64,000 bases of DNA from Williamsia phyllosphaerae (GCF_014635305.1 NZ_BMCS01000001.1:558001-622000), one strand, 5' to 3'; counted from the first letter of the stretch, positions 17,379 through 26,603 are shown. Numbers and translations: made by a program. Notes: generated by a model from the sequence alone, not told the origin.

Positions 17379-18796
17379 CGTCCGGCGCCGATCCCGTCAC
17401 GCACCGAGTCGTCGATGGTGGAGTTGACCCCGCCGACGCGGTAACCGGCCGCGCGATGACGGTCCGGCAGCCGGTCGCCCTCACCGAACAGCTTGTGCCG
17501 CAACGTTCCCGGTATGTACTCGCGCTCATACGCGCCGCGCCGCTCCAGGGCCGGGATGACGTGGGTGATGACGTCGGAGAACGTGCCCGGGCTGACGGCG
17601 TACGCGAGGTTGAACCCGTCGACGTCGGTCTCGGAGACCCAGCTCTGCAATTGATCGGCAATGCTCTCACCGGATCCGACGAGCACAGGACCCATACCGC
17701 CGATGCCGCCCCACGCGGCGATGTCGCCGACGGTCCACTCCTTGCCGGTGTCCGACGCCTGTTGGAACGACGCGACCGCCGACTGGATCGCGTTCGACTC
17801 GACGTTGCCGATCGGCTCGTCGAGGTCGTAGCTCGACAGGTCGATGCCCATCCACCCCGACATGAACACCATTGACCCCTCGGCACTGGCGTAGCTGCGG
17901 TACTCCGCCGCCTTCGCCTGCGCGGCCTCCTCGGTGGCGTCGGTGATGATGGTCAGCAACGTGTAGATCCGCGCGTCGTGCGGTCTGCGACCCGCGTCGA
18001 CGAGCGCGGCACGGACCTTGGAGACGGTCTCACGCAGCAGCGGTTTGGTGGGCGCGGCGACGAAGATGGCCTCCGCGTTCCCCGCGGCAAACGCGAGTCC
18101 GCGCGGCGACGCCCCGGCCTGGTAGATCACCGGCGAGCCCTGCGGCGACGGCTCCGAGACGTGGATGCCGGGGACGGAGAAGTGCTCGCCGCGGTGGCCG
18201 ATGTGGTGCACCTTCGCGGGGTCGGCGAACACACCGGCCTCCCGGTCACGGCGCACGGCGTCCCGTTCCCACGAGCCCTCCCACAGCTTGTACAGCACCT
18301 CGAGGTACTCATCGGCGTGGTCGTACCGGGCGTCGTGGGCGAGCTGGTCGGTCTCGCCCATGTTCCGCGCGGCCGACGGCAGGTAGCCGGTGACCACGTT
18401 CCAGCCGATCCGGCCCTTCGTCAGATGGTCGAGCGTCGACATGCGGCGCGCGAACGGGACTGGGTGCTCGAATCCGGTGCCGGTGGTGATGCCGAAGCCG
18501 AGGTGCTCGGTCGCGTACGCCATCGCCGAGACCAGCAACAAAGGATCGTTGACGGGCGTCTGCGCCCCCTGCCGGATGGCGGCCTCGTCGGTGCCGGCAT
18601 AGACGTCGTAGGTGCCCAGCACGTCGGCGATGAACAACCCGTCGAACCCGCCGGTCTCGAGCAGCTTGGCCAGCTCCACCCAGTAGTCGAGGGTGTTGTA
18701 GTCCCACGACCGGTCCTCGGGGTGGCGCCACAGCCCGGGCGACTGGTGGGCGACACAGTTCATGTCGAAGGCATTGAAACGGATGGGACGCGACAC
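17375..18796 (-). CDS. LLM-class FMN-dependent monooxygenase (NtaA/SnaA/DszA group)
   Basis: A 473-residue flavin monooxygenase of the bacterial luciferase-like class. GTG at 18796 is chosen because GAGGAG lies 4 bases upstream; an in-frame ATG at 18829 has no ribosome site. Group signatures are FNAFDMNCVAHQSPGLWRH, the LAKLLETGGFDGLFIADVLG strand-helix, ISTLDHLTKGRIGWN-like STLDHLTKGRIGWNVVTGYL, and VIYQAGASPRG. This group includes nitrilotriacetate monooxygenase and the dibenzothiophene-sulfone enzyme DszA, which need a separate flavin reductase. No reductase is adjacent. An amidohydrolase gene lies just upstream on the same strand, 98 bases away, and may share the pathway. Confidence 0.85.
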   Translation of the reverse strand: MSRPIRFNAFDMNCVAHQSPGLWRHPEDRSWDYNTLDYWVELAKLLETGGFDGLFIADVLGTYDVYAGTDEAAIRQGAQTPVNDPLLLVSAMAYATEHLGFGITTGTGFEHPVPFARRMSTLDHLTKGRIGWNVVTGYLPSAARNMGETDQLAHDARYDHADEYLEVLYKLWEGSWERDAVRRDREAGVFADPAKVHHIGHRGEHFSVPGIHVSEPSPQGSPVIYQAGASPRGLAFAAGNAEAIFVAAPTKPLLRETVSKVRAALVDAGRRPHDARIYTLLTIITDATEEAAQAKAAEYRSYASAEGSMVFMSGWMGIDLSSYDLDEPIGNVESNAIQSAVASFQQASDTGKEWTVGDIAAWGGIGGMGPVLVGSGESIADQLQSWVSETDVDGFNLAYAVSPGTFSDVITHVIPALERRGAYEREYIPGTLRHKLFGEGDRLPDRHRAAGYRVGGVNSTIDDSVRDGIGAGR

Positions 18797-18894
18797 GACA
18801 CTCCTCGATAGACAGACTTCGGAGTTCATTGTCGCGACCGTCGGGACAGCCCGCCACGGTTGCGCCCAGCGTGGCGCGAACCCTTCCGAGGAGG

Positions 18895-20019
18895 TCAGGC
18901 GTCGAGGCGGTAGACGCGGATCGCGTTGTCGCGGAACACCTTGCGGAGCAGATCGGGTCCTCGCGGTGTCAACACGTCGAGCAGCGTGCCGACGATCATG
19001 GCCACCGACGCGTTCGGTTTGTCGATCGGGTAGTTCGACCCGAACATCACCCGATCCGGGCCGAAGACGTCGGTGGTGTGGTCGATGAGAGGGCCCATCA
19101 TGTCGGTCAGCGTCGCCTGGCTGCCGATGTTGCCCGACGCCTGGTGCCCGTAGCCGAGGAACGGGAACGCCAGACCGGAGTGCTTGGCGACGACGTTCGG
19201 ACACGAGGCGACCTCGGCGATCCCGTCCCGCCATCGCGCGTAGATGTCGGCACGGTCGGCCGCGGTGTGCCCGGTCCGCGAGCCCATCGGGCCGAAGACC
19301 CCGACCGGTGTGGCGTAGTGGTCGAGCACGATGGTGACCTCGGGGTACTCCCGCGCCAGCCGCACGACGTCGACCATCTGATGCGAGTACACCCACGCCT
19401 CGAAGCTGAGGTCACGCGCGGCGACCTCGGCGAATCCCCGCAGGAACGACGCCGAGGTCAGCGCGTGGTCCTCGTCGGTCCAGTCGCGCACCTTCGGGTC
19501 GGGGTGGCGCGCCGCCATCGAGCGGATTCCGCGGAACGGCGCGTGGTTCGCGGCGCGGAGGTGGGCGTCGAGTAGGTCCGCGACGTGCGGAGCGCGCGGA
19601 TCGGCGTGCCCGACGATCGCTCCGAGCGACGGCGAACGACCCTCGCCGAAGGGGAGCTCGTCGATCCAGTGCGTCTCGCCCGCCGGCCCCAACTCCTCGG
19701 CACCGTGCCAGCCTGCCTCGATGTGCACCGCCGACCCGACCGGGACACCGGTCGCACCCTCGACCGCCACGATGTCGGCGAGGTAATCCCTCGGCCGATA
19801 GGGACGCAACAGGTTCCGCGGCGTCAGCGCGAACTCCCGGTCGGCCTGATTGCGTAGCCGGAACAGCCGGTCACCCGCGGCGGGGAAGAACCGGTACACG
19901 CGTGCCACCGAGCTCGCCTCACGCGGCGTGGTCAGCGGATCCCACTGATGGATGTGTGTGTCGATGATCGACGGGATGACGTCGGCCAGTGCATCCGAGG
20001 ACGACTCACCGAAGACCAT
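18895..20019 (-). CDS. Amidohydrolase-2 family (TIM-barrel) hydrolase
   Basis: A 374-residue metal-dependent hydrolase of the amidohydrolase-2 group. The first metal-ligand motif is IIDTHIHQWDPL near residue 20. Later ligands are candidates in VYSHQMVDVV, VLDHYATPVG and the terminal MFGSNYPIDKPNAS, where the Asp position of the usual GSDWP/GSNYP motif is held. The family covers lactonases, decarboxylases and amidases acting on aromatic or sugar acids. No ribosome site precedes the ATG and a TAGTAC-like -10 element lies just 9 bases upstream, so the message may be nearly leaderless. It sits upstream of the LLM monooxygenase and divergent from the flavohaemoprotein. Confidence 0.8.
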   Translation of the reverse strand: MVFGESSSDALADVIPSIIDTHIHQWDPLTTPREASSVARVYRFFPAAGDRLFRLRNQADREFALTPRNLLRPYRPRDYLADIVAVEGATGVPVGSAVHIEAGWHGAEELGPAGETHWIDELPFGEGRSPSLGAIVGHADPRAPHVADLLDAHLRAANHAPFRGIRSMAARHPDPKVRDWTDEDHALTSASFLRGFAEVAARDLSFEAWVYSHQMVDVVRLAREYPEVTIVLDHYATPVGVFGPMGSRTGHTAADRADIYARWRDGIAEVASCPNVVAKHSGLAFPFLGYGHQASGNIGSQATLTDMMGPLIDHTTDVFGPDRVMFGSNYPIDKPNASVAMIVGTLLDVLTPRGPDLLRKVFRDNAIRVYRLDA

Positions 20020-20097
20020 GGTCAGACTGTACTAACGTGGGCACCGACACTCCGTGGGGGTACGCGCGAGTTGTCGAGTGCAGGAGGTCGGTTCGCG

Positions 20098-21246
20098 ATG
20101 GGAAGTCACACGCGCAGCGGGCTGGGTGCTGTGCGCGACGCGATCGGTCGCGACCCGGACCGGTTCGTCTCCGACTTCTACACGCGCCTCTTCTCGGTGC
20201 GCCCCGAGCTCCGTGATCTCTTCCCGGCGACGATGGCGCACCAGCGCACGGCCCTGTTCGGCGTCCTCGACCACATCTTCGAGGTCATCCCCGATCCCGC
20301 CGGCCACACCGACCTCATCGGCTTCCTGGGTCAGCTCGGCCACGATCACCGCAAGTTCGGCGTCGCCCCCGAGCACTACGACGTGTTCTTCCGGTCGCTG
20401 CTGGCCGAGATCAGCTCGACCCTCGGCGAGGACTTCGACCCCGCGACGTCGGCGATCACCGCGCAGGCGTTGCTGCTGGCCACCGGCGTCATGCGCGGAG
20501 CCGCGGAGAGCGCCCGCGGTCCGGCGACGTGGCAGGCACGGGTCGTCGAGAAGTACCGACTCTCGCGCGATCTCGCGGTGGTGCGGCTGGTCACCGACAC
20601 CCCGCTGACCTATCTGGCGGGGCAGTACATCGAGGTCCAGGTCCCCCAGTGGCCGCGAGTCTGGCGTCATCTGTCGCCGTCGATCCCACCGAACCCATCG
20701 GGCGAGTTGGAGTTCCACGTCCGCGCGGTGCCCTCGGGCACGGTGAGCACGTCGATCGTCACCGAGACCGCCGTGGGCGACGTCTGGACGCTCGCACAGA
20801 GCCACGGGACGCTCGCCGTGGAACCCGACCGCGACGTGCTGCTGCTGGCCGGCGGCACCGGGCTGGCACCGCTGCGGTCGCTGATCATCGAGATGTCGCG
20901 GCGGGTCGACTCCCGCCCGACGCACCTGTTCTACGGCATGCGCTACCCCGGCGAGCTGTACGACGTCGGCACGCTCGCCCAGATCGCGGGCACCAACCCG
21001 TGGCTGACGGTGACCGTGGCGTCGGAGGAACCGACGAACCCGTGGTGGCTCACCCGCGACATCGATTTCGCGCGTCTGGGCATGGAGCACCGCATCGGGA
21101 CCGTCGTCGACGTCGCGCTCGCACATCAGGACTGGTCGGAGCACCAGGCGATCGTCGCGGGGTCACCGGAGATGGTCGAAAGCACCCGACGATCCCTGAT
21201 CATCGCGGGCGTACCGGCCAGCAGAATCCAGAGCGATCCGCTCTAG
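20098..21246 (+). CDS. Flavohaemoprotein-like globin-reductase fusion
   Basis: A 382-residue fusion of a globin domain (about 1-140) with an FAD/NAD(P)H ferredoxin-reductase domain (about 150-382). AGGAGG lies 10 bases before the ATG. In the globin, Tyr28 (DFYTRLF) matches the distal B10 Tyr, Gln49 (AHQRTALF) matches distal E7, and His84 in GHDHRKFGV matches the proximal ligand. The reductase has WRHLSPSIPP in place of the RxYS flavin motif (Leu for Tyr) and LLLAGGTGLAPLRSLI for NAD binding. Classical members detoxify nitric oxide. The RHLS variant recalls the type II mycobacterial flavohaemoproteins, whose physiological role may be lactate-linked respiration or oxidative defence. Confidence 0.87.
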   Translation: MGSHTRSGLGAVRDAIGRDPDRFVSDFYTRLFSVRPELRDLFPATMAHQRTALFGVLDHIFEVIPDPAGHTDLIGFLGQLGHDHRKFGVAPEHYDVFFRSLLAEISSTLGEDFDPATSAITAQALLLATGVMRGAAESARGPATWQARVVEKYRLSRDLAVVRLVTDTPLTYLAGQYIEVQVPQWPRVWRHLSPSIPPNPSGELEFHVRAVPSGTVSTSIVTETAVGDVWTLAQSHGTLAVEPDRDVLLLAGGTGLAPLRSLIIEMSRRVDSRPTHLFYGMRYPGELYDVGTLAQIAGTNPWLTVTVASEEPTNPWWLTRDIDFARLGMEHRIGTVVDVALAHQDWSEHQAIVAGSPEMVESTRRSLIIAGVPASRIQSDPL

Positions 21247-22379
21247 CCGCCGCCGGCACCACCCGGGTTTGCTGCCCCGCCTCCGGCATTGCCCTGGGCA
21301 GGCACGCTCGGATTCTCGGGCTTGGGCGACGACGCGGGAGAGCTGGTCGTGGTGGTGGTGGTGGCCGCCGGCGGCGTGGTCGTCCGGGTGACCGTACGCG
21401 GAGGCTGGGTCACGGTGACCGTCTCCTGCGGCGGCGCAGGTGGCGGCACGAACTCCTCCGTCTGCTCCTCGGTGGTCGTGGTGGTGGTCGACGGCGGGCG
21501 TGACCGCGTGGTGGTCGGTGCCGTCGTGGTGGTCGTCGGTGCCGAGGTGGTCACCGAGGACTCCGACCCGGCGGGAGACGGCTCGTCGTCATCTCCGGTG
21601 AACAGCACGACCCCGACCACGACGGCGGCGAGTACAGCAGCGGCGACCGCCGCACCCACCAGCGCGAGCCAACGTGTGCGGTTGCTCCCGGTGACGCCAC
21701 GGTTGCGACCGTGCAGCGCGGCACCGTGGGCGGCGGAGTAGGTCGGTTCCGACGCGATCTGGACGGGGAGCTGGGTCTCGTACTCCAGCGTCGGGGCGAC
21801 CCCGGGGACCTCGGCGCCCGGTCCGACCACGAAGACGCCGCTGCGTCCGACGTCGGTGGAGGGCAGCAGCCCGAAGGCGCCCGCGACGGCCTGGGCGCCG
21901 GGGGTGTCGGTGACGGGTTCACGTGCACCGCCGGTCGGGAGCTGGACCGCGCCGACCACCGTCGCCGACTCGGTGTCGACCGCGGCGATGGACAGTTCGT
22001 TGAACGGGACGGCGTCCGCGGCGAGGTCGAGGACCACGATGACACCACGCTGATCCGACTGTGCCGCGGCGACATTGGCGAACGCGAACGGGGTGTCGGT
22101 GATGGTGGTGCGCGAATACCAGTCCGGGTCGGTCTTGGCTCCGGCCGTGACGGTGTTGTGCAGCGACACCTGCATGCTGCGCTGAGCGCAGGCGACCGTG
22201 ACCGCATCCACCGCGAACGGGGCGGACTCGACCAGCTGTGTGATCGCGTCGAACACCGTGTCCGGGGAGCTGTCGGTCAGATCCACGACGTTCCGGGCCA
22301 GCACGTTGCCGGTGGACACCTCCATGACAACGGAGGCGATCTGCAGATCGGTGACCGAAACGCCCAGTACCTGACTCAT
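21243..22379 (-). CDS. DUF7159-like membrane protein with Thr/Pro-rich tail
   Basis: A 378-residue protein starting at ATG 22379 (MSQVLGVSVTDLQIASVVME). Residues 1-215 are a soluble alpha/beta domain that resembles an actin/Hsp70-like ATPase half: alternating strands such as VGVSVTDLQIAS, AVTVACAQRS and RSGVFVVGPGAEV. Residues about 236-260 are a single transmembrane helix. The exterior tail is Thr/Ser/Pro-rich (TTTTTAPTTTRSRPPSTTTTTT) and ends in a Gly/Ala run. This matches the actinobacterial DUF7159 pattern; its function is unknown. The frame is open further upstream to 23156, but that part is the shadow of the opposite-strand gene. It overlaps the flavohaemoprotein gene end by 4 bases. 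Confidence 0.78.
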   Translation of the reverse strand: MSQVLGVSVTDLQIASVVMEVSTGNVLARNVVDLTDSSPDTVFDAITQLVESAPFAVDAVTVACAQRSMQVSLHNTVTAGAKTDPDWYSRTTITDTPFAFANVAAAQSDQRGVIVVLDLAADAVPFNELSIAAVDTESATVVGAVQLPTGGAREPVTDTPGAQAVAGAFGLLPSTDVGRSGVFVVGPGAEVPGVAPTLEYETQLPVQIASEPTYSAAHGAALHGRNRGVTGSNRTRWLALVGAAVAAAVLAAVVVGVVLFTGDDDEPSPAGSESSVTTSAPTTTTTAPTTTRSRPPSTTTTTTEEQTEEFVPPPAPPQETVTVTQPPRTVTRTTTPPAATTTTTTSSPASSPKPENPSVPAQGNAGGGAANPGGAGGG

Positions 22380-22493
22380 CGTCTGACACCTCGCGTCTGG
22401 CTGCGTGACGGACCGGTTGGGCCGCTCGTCGTACGAGACCCTATCGGGACGTACCCGCCCTCCGTTACCCTGCCCGCTGGTTAGGCTCGTGCC

Positions 22494-23048
22494 ATGTCCC
22501 CCGACCAGCCGCAACGACCGGCCCGACCGGCGCGTCCGCAGATCGCCGTGACGCCGATGCGCGAGCCGGTCAGCGACGACCGACCCCGCATCATCGACCT
22601 CGGCGTGCTCGCGTGGGTCCTCACCCTCATCGCGTTGGCGGCGACGTCCGCCCTGGTCGCGATCCGCCAGAGCGAGGTCCGATCCGAGCTCACCCGCTCG
22701 CTCGCCGCGGACAACGCATCCGCCTCGGCCGACGAGGTGAAGACCGCGGTCGACATCGCCATGATCGCGGCGGGGGCGATCGCCCTGGTGATCGTCCTGC
22801 TGGCGCTCTACGGCTGTATCCGCATCCGCGACCGCATCCCCGGTGGACGCACCACCCTGACCACGGTCGGCGTCGTCACGGTCGTCGGGGCGATCGCGTT
22901 CTGGACCGTCGTCGAGCCGGCCCGCGATCTGCTGTCCCCGGTCGTCGGTTGGTCGCCGTTCGTGGTGGCGGCACTCGCCGCGATCGCCACCGGGGTGATG
23001 TTCGTGCCGTCGGTGGGCCGGTGGCTGCGCGCCGCCCCGAAACGCTGA
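22494..23048 (+). CDS. Four-helix membrane protein, unknown
   Basis: A 184-residue protein with a Pro/Arg-rich cytoplasmic N-terminus (residues 1-30) and four hydrophobic stretches: VLAWVLTLIALAATSALVAI, IAMIAAGAIALVIVLLALYG, TVGVVTVVGAIAFWTVV and FVVAALAAIATGVMFV. A short acidic helix lies between the first two. It is divergent from the DUF7159 gene and convergent with iniC, which ends 2 bases after it. I do not recognise a family. The position beside iniC suggests, but does not show, an envelope role. Confidence 0.65.
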   Translation: MSPDQPQRPARPARPQIAVTPMREPVSDDRPRIIDLGVLAWVLTLIALAATSALVAIRQSEVRSELTRSLAADNASASADEVKTAVDIAMIAAGAIALVIVLLALYGCIRIRDRIPGGRTTLTTVGVVTVVGAIAFWTVVEPARDLLSPVVGWSPFVVAALAAIATGVMFVPSVGRWLRAAPKR

Positions 23049-23050
23049 CG

Positions 23051-24514
23051 TCAGCGCGGCAGAGCCGCGAGGACCCCTTCGGCGCTCCGAGCCGCGGCAC
23101 TGCAGGCCAACGCGGTGGGCCGATCGAGCAGCGGATGCGTCGCCCGGGCCCGCCACGTGCGTACCGCGTCCATCGCCGCCGACCGCACCTTCTCCAGCGG
23201 ATCGTCGGGGGCCAGACCGAGCCGCCGCGTGGGTTCGATGCCGTGTCCACCGACGACCCGGGTGAGTTCGTCGAGATGGTGCTCGGGCAGGTGGATCGCG
23301 CCGGTCCGCAACCGGCCCAGCAGGCGTAGCTCGGCGAACCCGTGGACGTCGGCGAGCATCCGGTCGGCCGTGTGCCGGATCTCCGAGGCCTCCCGCGAAT
23401 CGCTGTGCGCCAGGATGCGACCCAGAGCGATGAGCGCGGTGTGACTCTTGAGCTGATCGGCCCGCTGCCCGAACTGCACATCGATCACGTCGCGGAGTTC
23501 GTCGAGTCCGCTGCGTGCGACGAGCTCCGACGCCAGCGTCGGCGAGTCCGGGGTCCCCAGGCGGATCAGGGTGATGGCCAGCCGGATCCCGAAGAGGCCG
23601 AACCGGTCGAGCAGCGTCGCGCGCAGGGCCGGCTCCACGGGCAGTTCGGTGGTCGGTGCGACGAACCGGTCGACCGACAGCATCGCCACCACCAGGTCGT
23701 CGGGCGCGACCGCGGCCAGCTTCACCAGCGCCCGGTACTCGACCTCACGCAGCGTCCGCGCGCCGAGGGCCAGCAGACCCGCCACCGGGACCACCGCCTG
23801 GCACAACCCGGTCCGCTCGAGCTCGCCCGCGAAGCGCGCGGCGACGTCCCTCGCCGACATCATCGCGTCCATCCGGCCCGCGCCGATCTCGTCGGCCCGT
23901 GACACCACACCGACCACCCCGAGTGGCCCGGAGTCACGCCCGATGGACTCGCCGATGCGCGCGAGGAACGAGGTGTCGGTGCCGGTGAGGGTGCGCAGCA
24001 GGTACACGACCGCGTCGGCGCCGGACTCCCCGTCCTCGGGGGTCAGCATGTCGACGGTCAGCGCCGAGACGTCGCGGGACAGCGACGCCGTACCGGGGGT
24101 GTCGATGATGGTCGTGGTGCGCAGCGTGCGGGCGGGCCACGTGACGTCGAGACGGTCGACGCGTTCGGCGGTTAGCTTGCCGAAGTCGAAGGTGAGTCGG
24201 CCGTCCGGTCGCAGCACCGGGATCTCGGTGGTCCGGTCACCGTCGTAGGTCGCCGTGACCGTGGGCGTCACGCCGCGGCGATACCACGTGACGACGCGCG
24301 TGCACTCGGTCGCGTCGGTGGGTGCGATGTCCTGTCCGACAAGGGCGTTGAGCAGCGTGGACTTGCCCGCCTTGAGCGAGCCGGCCAGCGCGATGCGCAG
24401 CGGCTCGTCGAGACGTTCACCGCACTGCACGAGTTCGTGGTGGATGCGGGCGTCGTCGGACCAGAGGTCCTGTGCCGTTGCGATCAGCTCGCGGGCCCGG
24501 TCGATCGTGCTCAC
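23051..24514 (-). CDS. iniC: Dynamin-like GTPase IniC
   Basis: A 487-residue cytosolic dynamin-family GTPase. The P-loop is AGSLKAGKSTLLNALVGQ (GxxxxGKS at residues 45-52). Switch I has the conserved Thr in TDATECTRVVTWY and switch II is IIDTPGTAS near residue 136. SRADEIG occupies the usual [NT]KxD nucleotide-specificity position. The C-terminal half is helical, as in the bacterial dynamin-like trunk, with no transmembrane helix. The GTG start overlaps the iniA stop (GTGA), so the two are translationally coupled and probably form a heteromeric pair. In M. tuberculosis iniBAC is induced by cell-wall inhibitors such as isoniazid and ethambutol. Confidence 0.88.
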   Translation of the reverse strand: MSTIDRARELIATAQDLWSDDARIHHELVQCGERLDEPLRIALAGSLKAGKSTLLNALVGQDIAPTDATECTRVVTWYRRGVTPTVTATYDGDRTTEIPVLRPDGRLTFDFGKLTAERVDRLDVTWPARTLRTTTIIDTPGTASLSRDVSALTVDMLTPEDGESGADAVVYLLRTLTGTDTSFLARIGESIGRDSGPLGVVGVVSRADEIGAGRMDAMMSARDVAARFAGELERTGLCQAVVPVAGLLALGARTLREVEYRALVKLAAVAPDDLVVAMLSVDRFVAPTTELPVEPALRATLLDRFGLFGIRLAITLIRLGTPDSPTLASELVARSGLDELRDVIDVQFGQRADQLKSHTALIALGRILAHSDSREASEIRHTADRMLADVHGFAELRLLGRLRTGAIHLPEHHLDELTRVVGGHGIEPTRRLGLAPDDPLEKVRSAAMDAVRTWRARATHPLLDRPTALACSAAARSAEGVLAALPR

Positions 24515-26397
24515 GCGCCGATGATCCGCTCACCGGGAGTGACGAGCTCGATGGCCTCGGGACCTGGGTCGAGTTGCTTGGCGACGGTGCGCAGCGCGGC
24601 AACGGCTTTGAGCTCCCGCTCGAGTTCGGCCATCCGCCCGGCACGCTCGGACTGCGCGAGGGAGGCGGCCTCCTGTGCGGCGCGCAACGACTCGTTGATC
24701 GACGTCGATGCCTGCTCGGCGACCTCGGTGAAGTGATCACGCAGCGATCGCTGGATGTGGCGCAACCGGTCCCGCGACTCCTTGCCCACCTGGAAGCTTA
24801 CGTCGTCGGTGTACTTGAAGATCGCCTGCTTGGCCTTGGCCCGACGTTGATCGACGCGGACCCCCTTCTCGTCGCGGTATGCCTTGCTGCCCAACAGGAT
24901 GCCTGCGCCGACGGAGATCGGGTTGATCAGGGTCAGGCCGATCAGCGTCGTCATCAGACCGAACATCAGGACGCCGCCGTAGGACCCGCGCATCCCGATC
25001 AGCGCCTTCGCACCGATGCCGAGCCGTCCGGATTCGAGGTCGGCGAGGTCGGTCACCGGATCGAAGACGCCGTCGATGTCGGAGATGTCGAGATCGGGCA
25101 GATGGGTCTGCGCGGCGTCGGCGAAGTGCTCGGCCACCTGCTGCGACAACCACAGCGCCTGCTCGTGGGCCCACACGAAGTTGTCGCCCACCGCGGTCGC
25201 GATCTGGTCTTCGAGCCACTCCCCGATCTGCGGCCAGTCCTTGCCGGGATCGCCCTCGTCGACGGCCTTCTCGGCCTCGCGGGTGACGGCGCGGAGTCGG
25301 TCGCGCAGATCGTGGTCGATGTCGGCGGCCAGATCGGTGACACCGTCGGACAACGTCTGCTGCCACAGCGCCGATTTCTTCTGCATCTCACCGGCCGCGG
25401 TCTGCGCCCGTTGCAGACCGGCGACGGCGACGGCCGCGGTCTCCGGGTCGCGCAGGGCCGCGAGTTCGCTGCCGAGGGTCAGTGCGAGGTGCTCGGACAC
25501 CGAGCGCAGGTCGAGCGACACCGACGAGCGCGTCGCCAGGTCCGCGTGCGCGACGACCTTCTCCCGCAGGTAGGTATACAGATCGGCGAAACCCGACTCG
25601 GTGTTGAGTCCGTCGTCGTTGAGCCGCAACGCATGTGAGCGCAGCATCGACGAGATCGGCAGCAGCGGGACGTCGATGCCCTCGCGTGTCAGGTGTCCCC
25701 GGTCGGCGTCGACGATGGCCCGCCAGTGCGGGTAGAGATCGGTCTTGGTGATCAGACAGGCGACGGTGGGGCACAACGCGGTGACCTGGCGGAGGAAGAC
25801 GACCTCCGGTTCGGTGAACTCCTGACTGGCGTCGGAGACGACGAACACCGCGTCGGCGGACGGGATCAGGCCCAACGTACTGGCGGCGTGCGGGTTGCCG
25901 TGGCCTCCGACCCCGGGGGTGTCGATGACGACGAGCCCGTCGGCGAGCAGCGGACTGGGGACGCTGATCTCGAGACGCAGGATGTCGCGCCCCTGCGCGA
26001 GAGGGGTGGTCGGGGTGATCGACCGGATCTGTTCGATCGGGATGGGGACCCGCGTGGGTTCGGCGCCGGGCTGGTCGAGGACGAGTACGGCCGACGGGGT
26101 GTCGGCGTGCTGCACGAGGGTCGGCACAGCGGTCGTCTCGTCGTCCCCGACGGAGCACACCTCGAGATTGAGGAGCGAGTTCACGAACTGGCTCTTGCCC
26201 TGCTTGAGCTGACCGACGATGACGATCCGCAACCGCGGGTCGGTGATACGGGTGCGCGCACCCTCGAGCCGTTGGACGAGGTCGTGGCGGTCGGCCCGCG
26301 AGGCCACCCCGCCCATCTGACCGAGCAGGTCGCCGAGTTGGCGTGCCGCCGAGCCATCGGACTGTGCGACCTCGTGGCCGTCGGGGGTGGCTTGCAT
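24511..26397 (-). CDS. iniA: Dynamin-like GTPase IniA
   Basis: A 628-residue dynamin-family GTPase starting at ATG 26397; a GTG at 26415 is an alternative and neither has a strong ribosome site. The P-loop is VIVGQLKQGKSQFVNSLL (GxxxxGKS at 62-69). Switch I has the Thr in DETTAVPTLVQH, switch II is VVIDTPGVGGHGNP, and the specificity loop is LITKTDLYPHW. A hydrophobic hairpin at about residues 478-505 (MFGLMTTLIGLTLINPISVG) is the membrane-inserting paddle of bacterial dynamins. A coiled-coil tail follows (ESLRAAQEAASLAQSERAGR). Mycobacterial IniA can fuse and remodel membranes and is linked to drug tolerance and vesicle release. Confidence 0.9.
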   Translation of the reverse strand: MQATPDGHEVAQSDGSAARQLGDLLGQMGGVASRADRHDLVQRLEGARTRITDPRLRIVIVGQLKQGKSQFVNSLLNLEVCSVGDDETTAVPTLVQHADTPSAVLVLDQPGAEPTRVPIPIEQIRSITPTTPLAQGRDILRLEISVPSPLLADGLVVIDTPGVGGHGNPHAASTLGLIPSADAVFVVSDASQEFTEPEVVFLRQVTALCPTVACLITKTDLYPHWRAIVDADRGHLTREGIDVPLLPISSMLRSHALRLNDDGLNTESGFADLYTYLREKVVAHADLATRSSVSLDLRSVSEHLALTLGSELAALRDPETAAVAVAGLQRAQTAAGEMQKKSALWQQTLSDGVTDLAADIDHDLRDRLRAVTREAEKAVDEGDPGKDWPQIGEWLEDQIATAVGDNFVWAHEQALWLSQQVAEHFADAAQTHLPDLDISDIDGVFDPVTDLADLESGRLGIGAKALIGMRGSYGGVLMFGLMTTLIGLTLINPISVGAGILLGSKAYRDEKGVRVDQRRAKAKQAIFKYTDDVSFQVGKESRDRLRHIQRSLRDHFTEVAEQASTSINESLRAAQEAASLAQSERAGRMAELERELKAVAALRTVAKQLDPGPEAIELVTPGERIIGA

Positions 26398-26476
26398 GGT
26401 GGTGGTCGACCTCACCTGGGTTGTCGTCGGGTGTGGTGGGAGCGCACGACGCGTCGTGTGCGGAGAACCGCAACGA

Positions 26477-26506
26477 CCCCGTACGCCAGGAATTCAGCGT
26501 ACGGGG
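26477..26506 (-). terminator. Hairpin in the iniB-iniA intergenic region
   Basis: CCCCGTACGC (26477-26486) and GCGTACGGGG (26497-26506) form a perfect 10-bp stem with a 10-base loop. It lies about 100 bases after the iniB stop and 80 bases before iniA, with TCGTTGCGGTTC downstream on the transcript. It may act as a partial terminator or processing site that keeps iniA-iniC expression below that of iniB. Confidence 0.55.
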
Positions 26507-26603
26507 CCGATGCTGCCAGGCAGGCGCGGACGGTAGTTCGGGGCAACCGGCGCGCGCTGCGCTGACGAGCTCTTCTGCGGTGACGCCGCGCGGCGTCGGT
26601 CGG

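Noticed and set aside
22380..23156. N-terminal extension of the DUF7159 protein
   Set aside because: The frame continues upstream of ATG 22379 but lies opposite the four-helix membrane protein gene and is Arg/Asp-rich noise.
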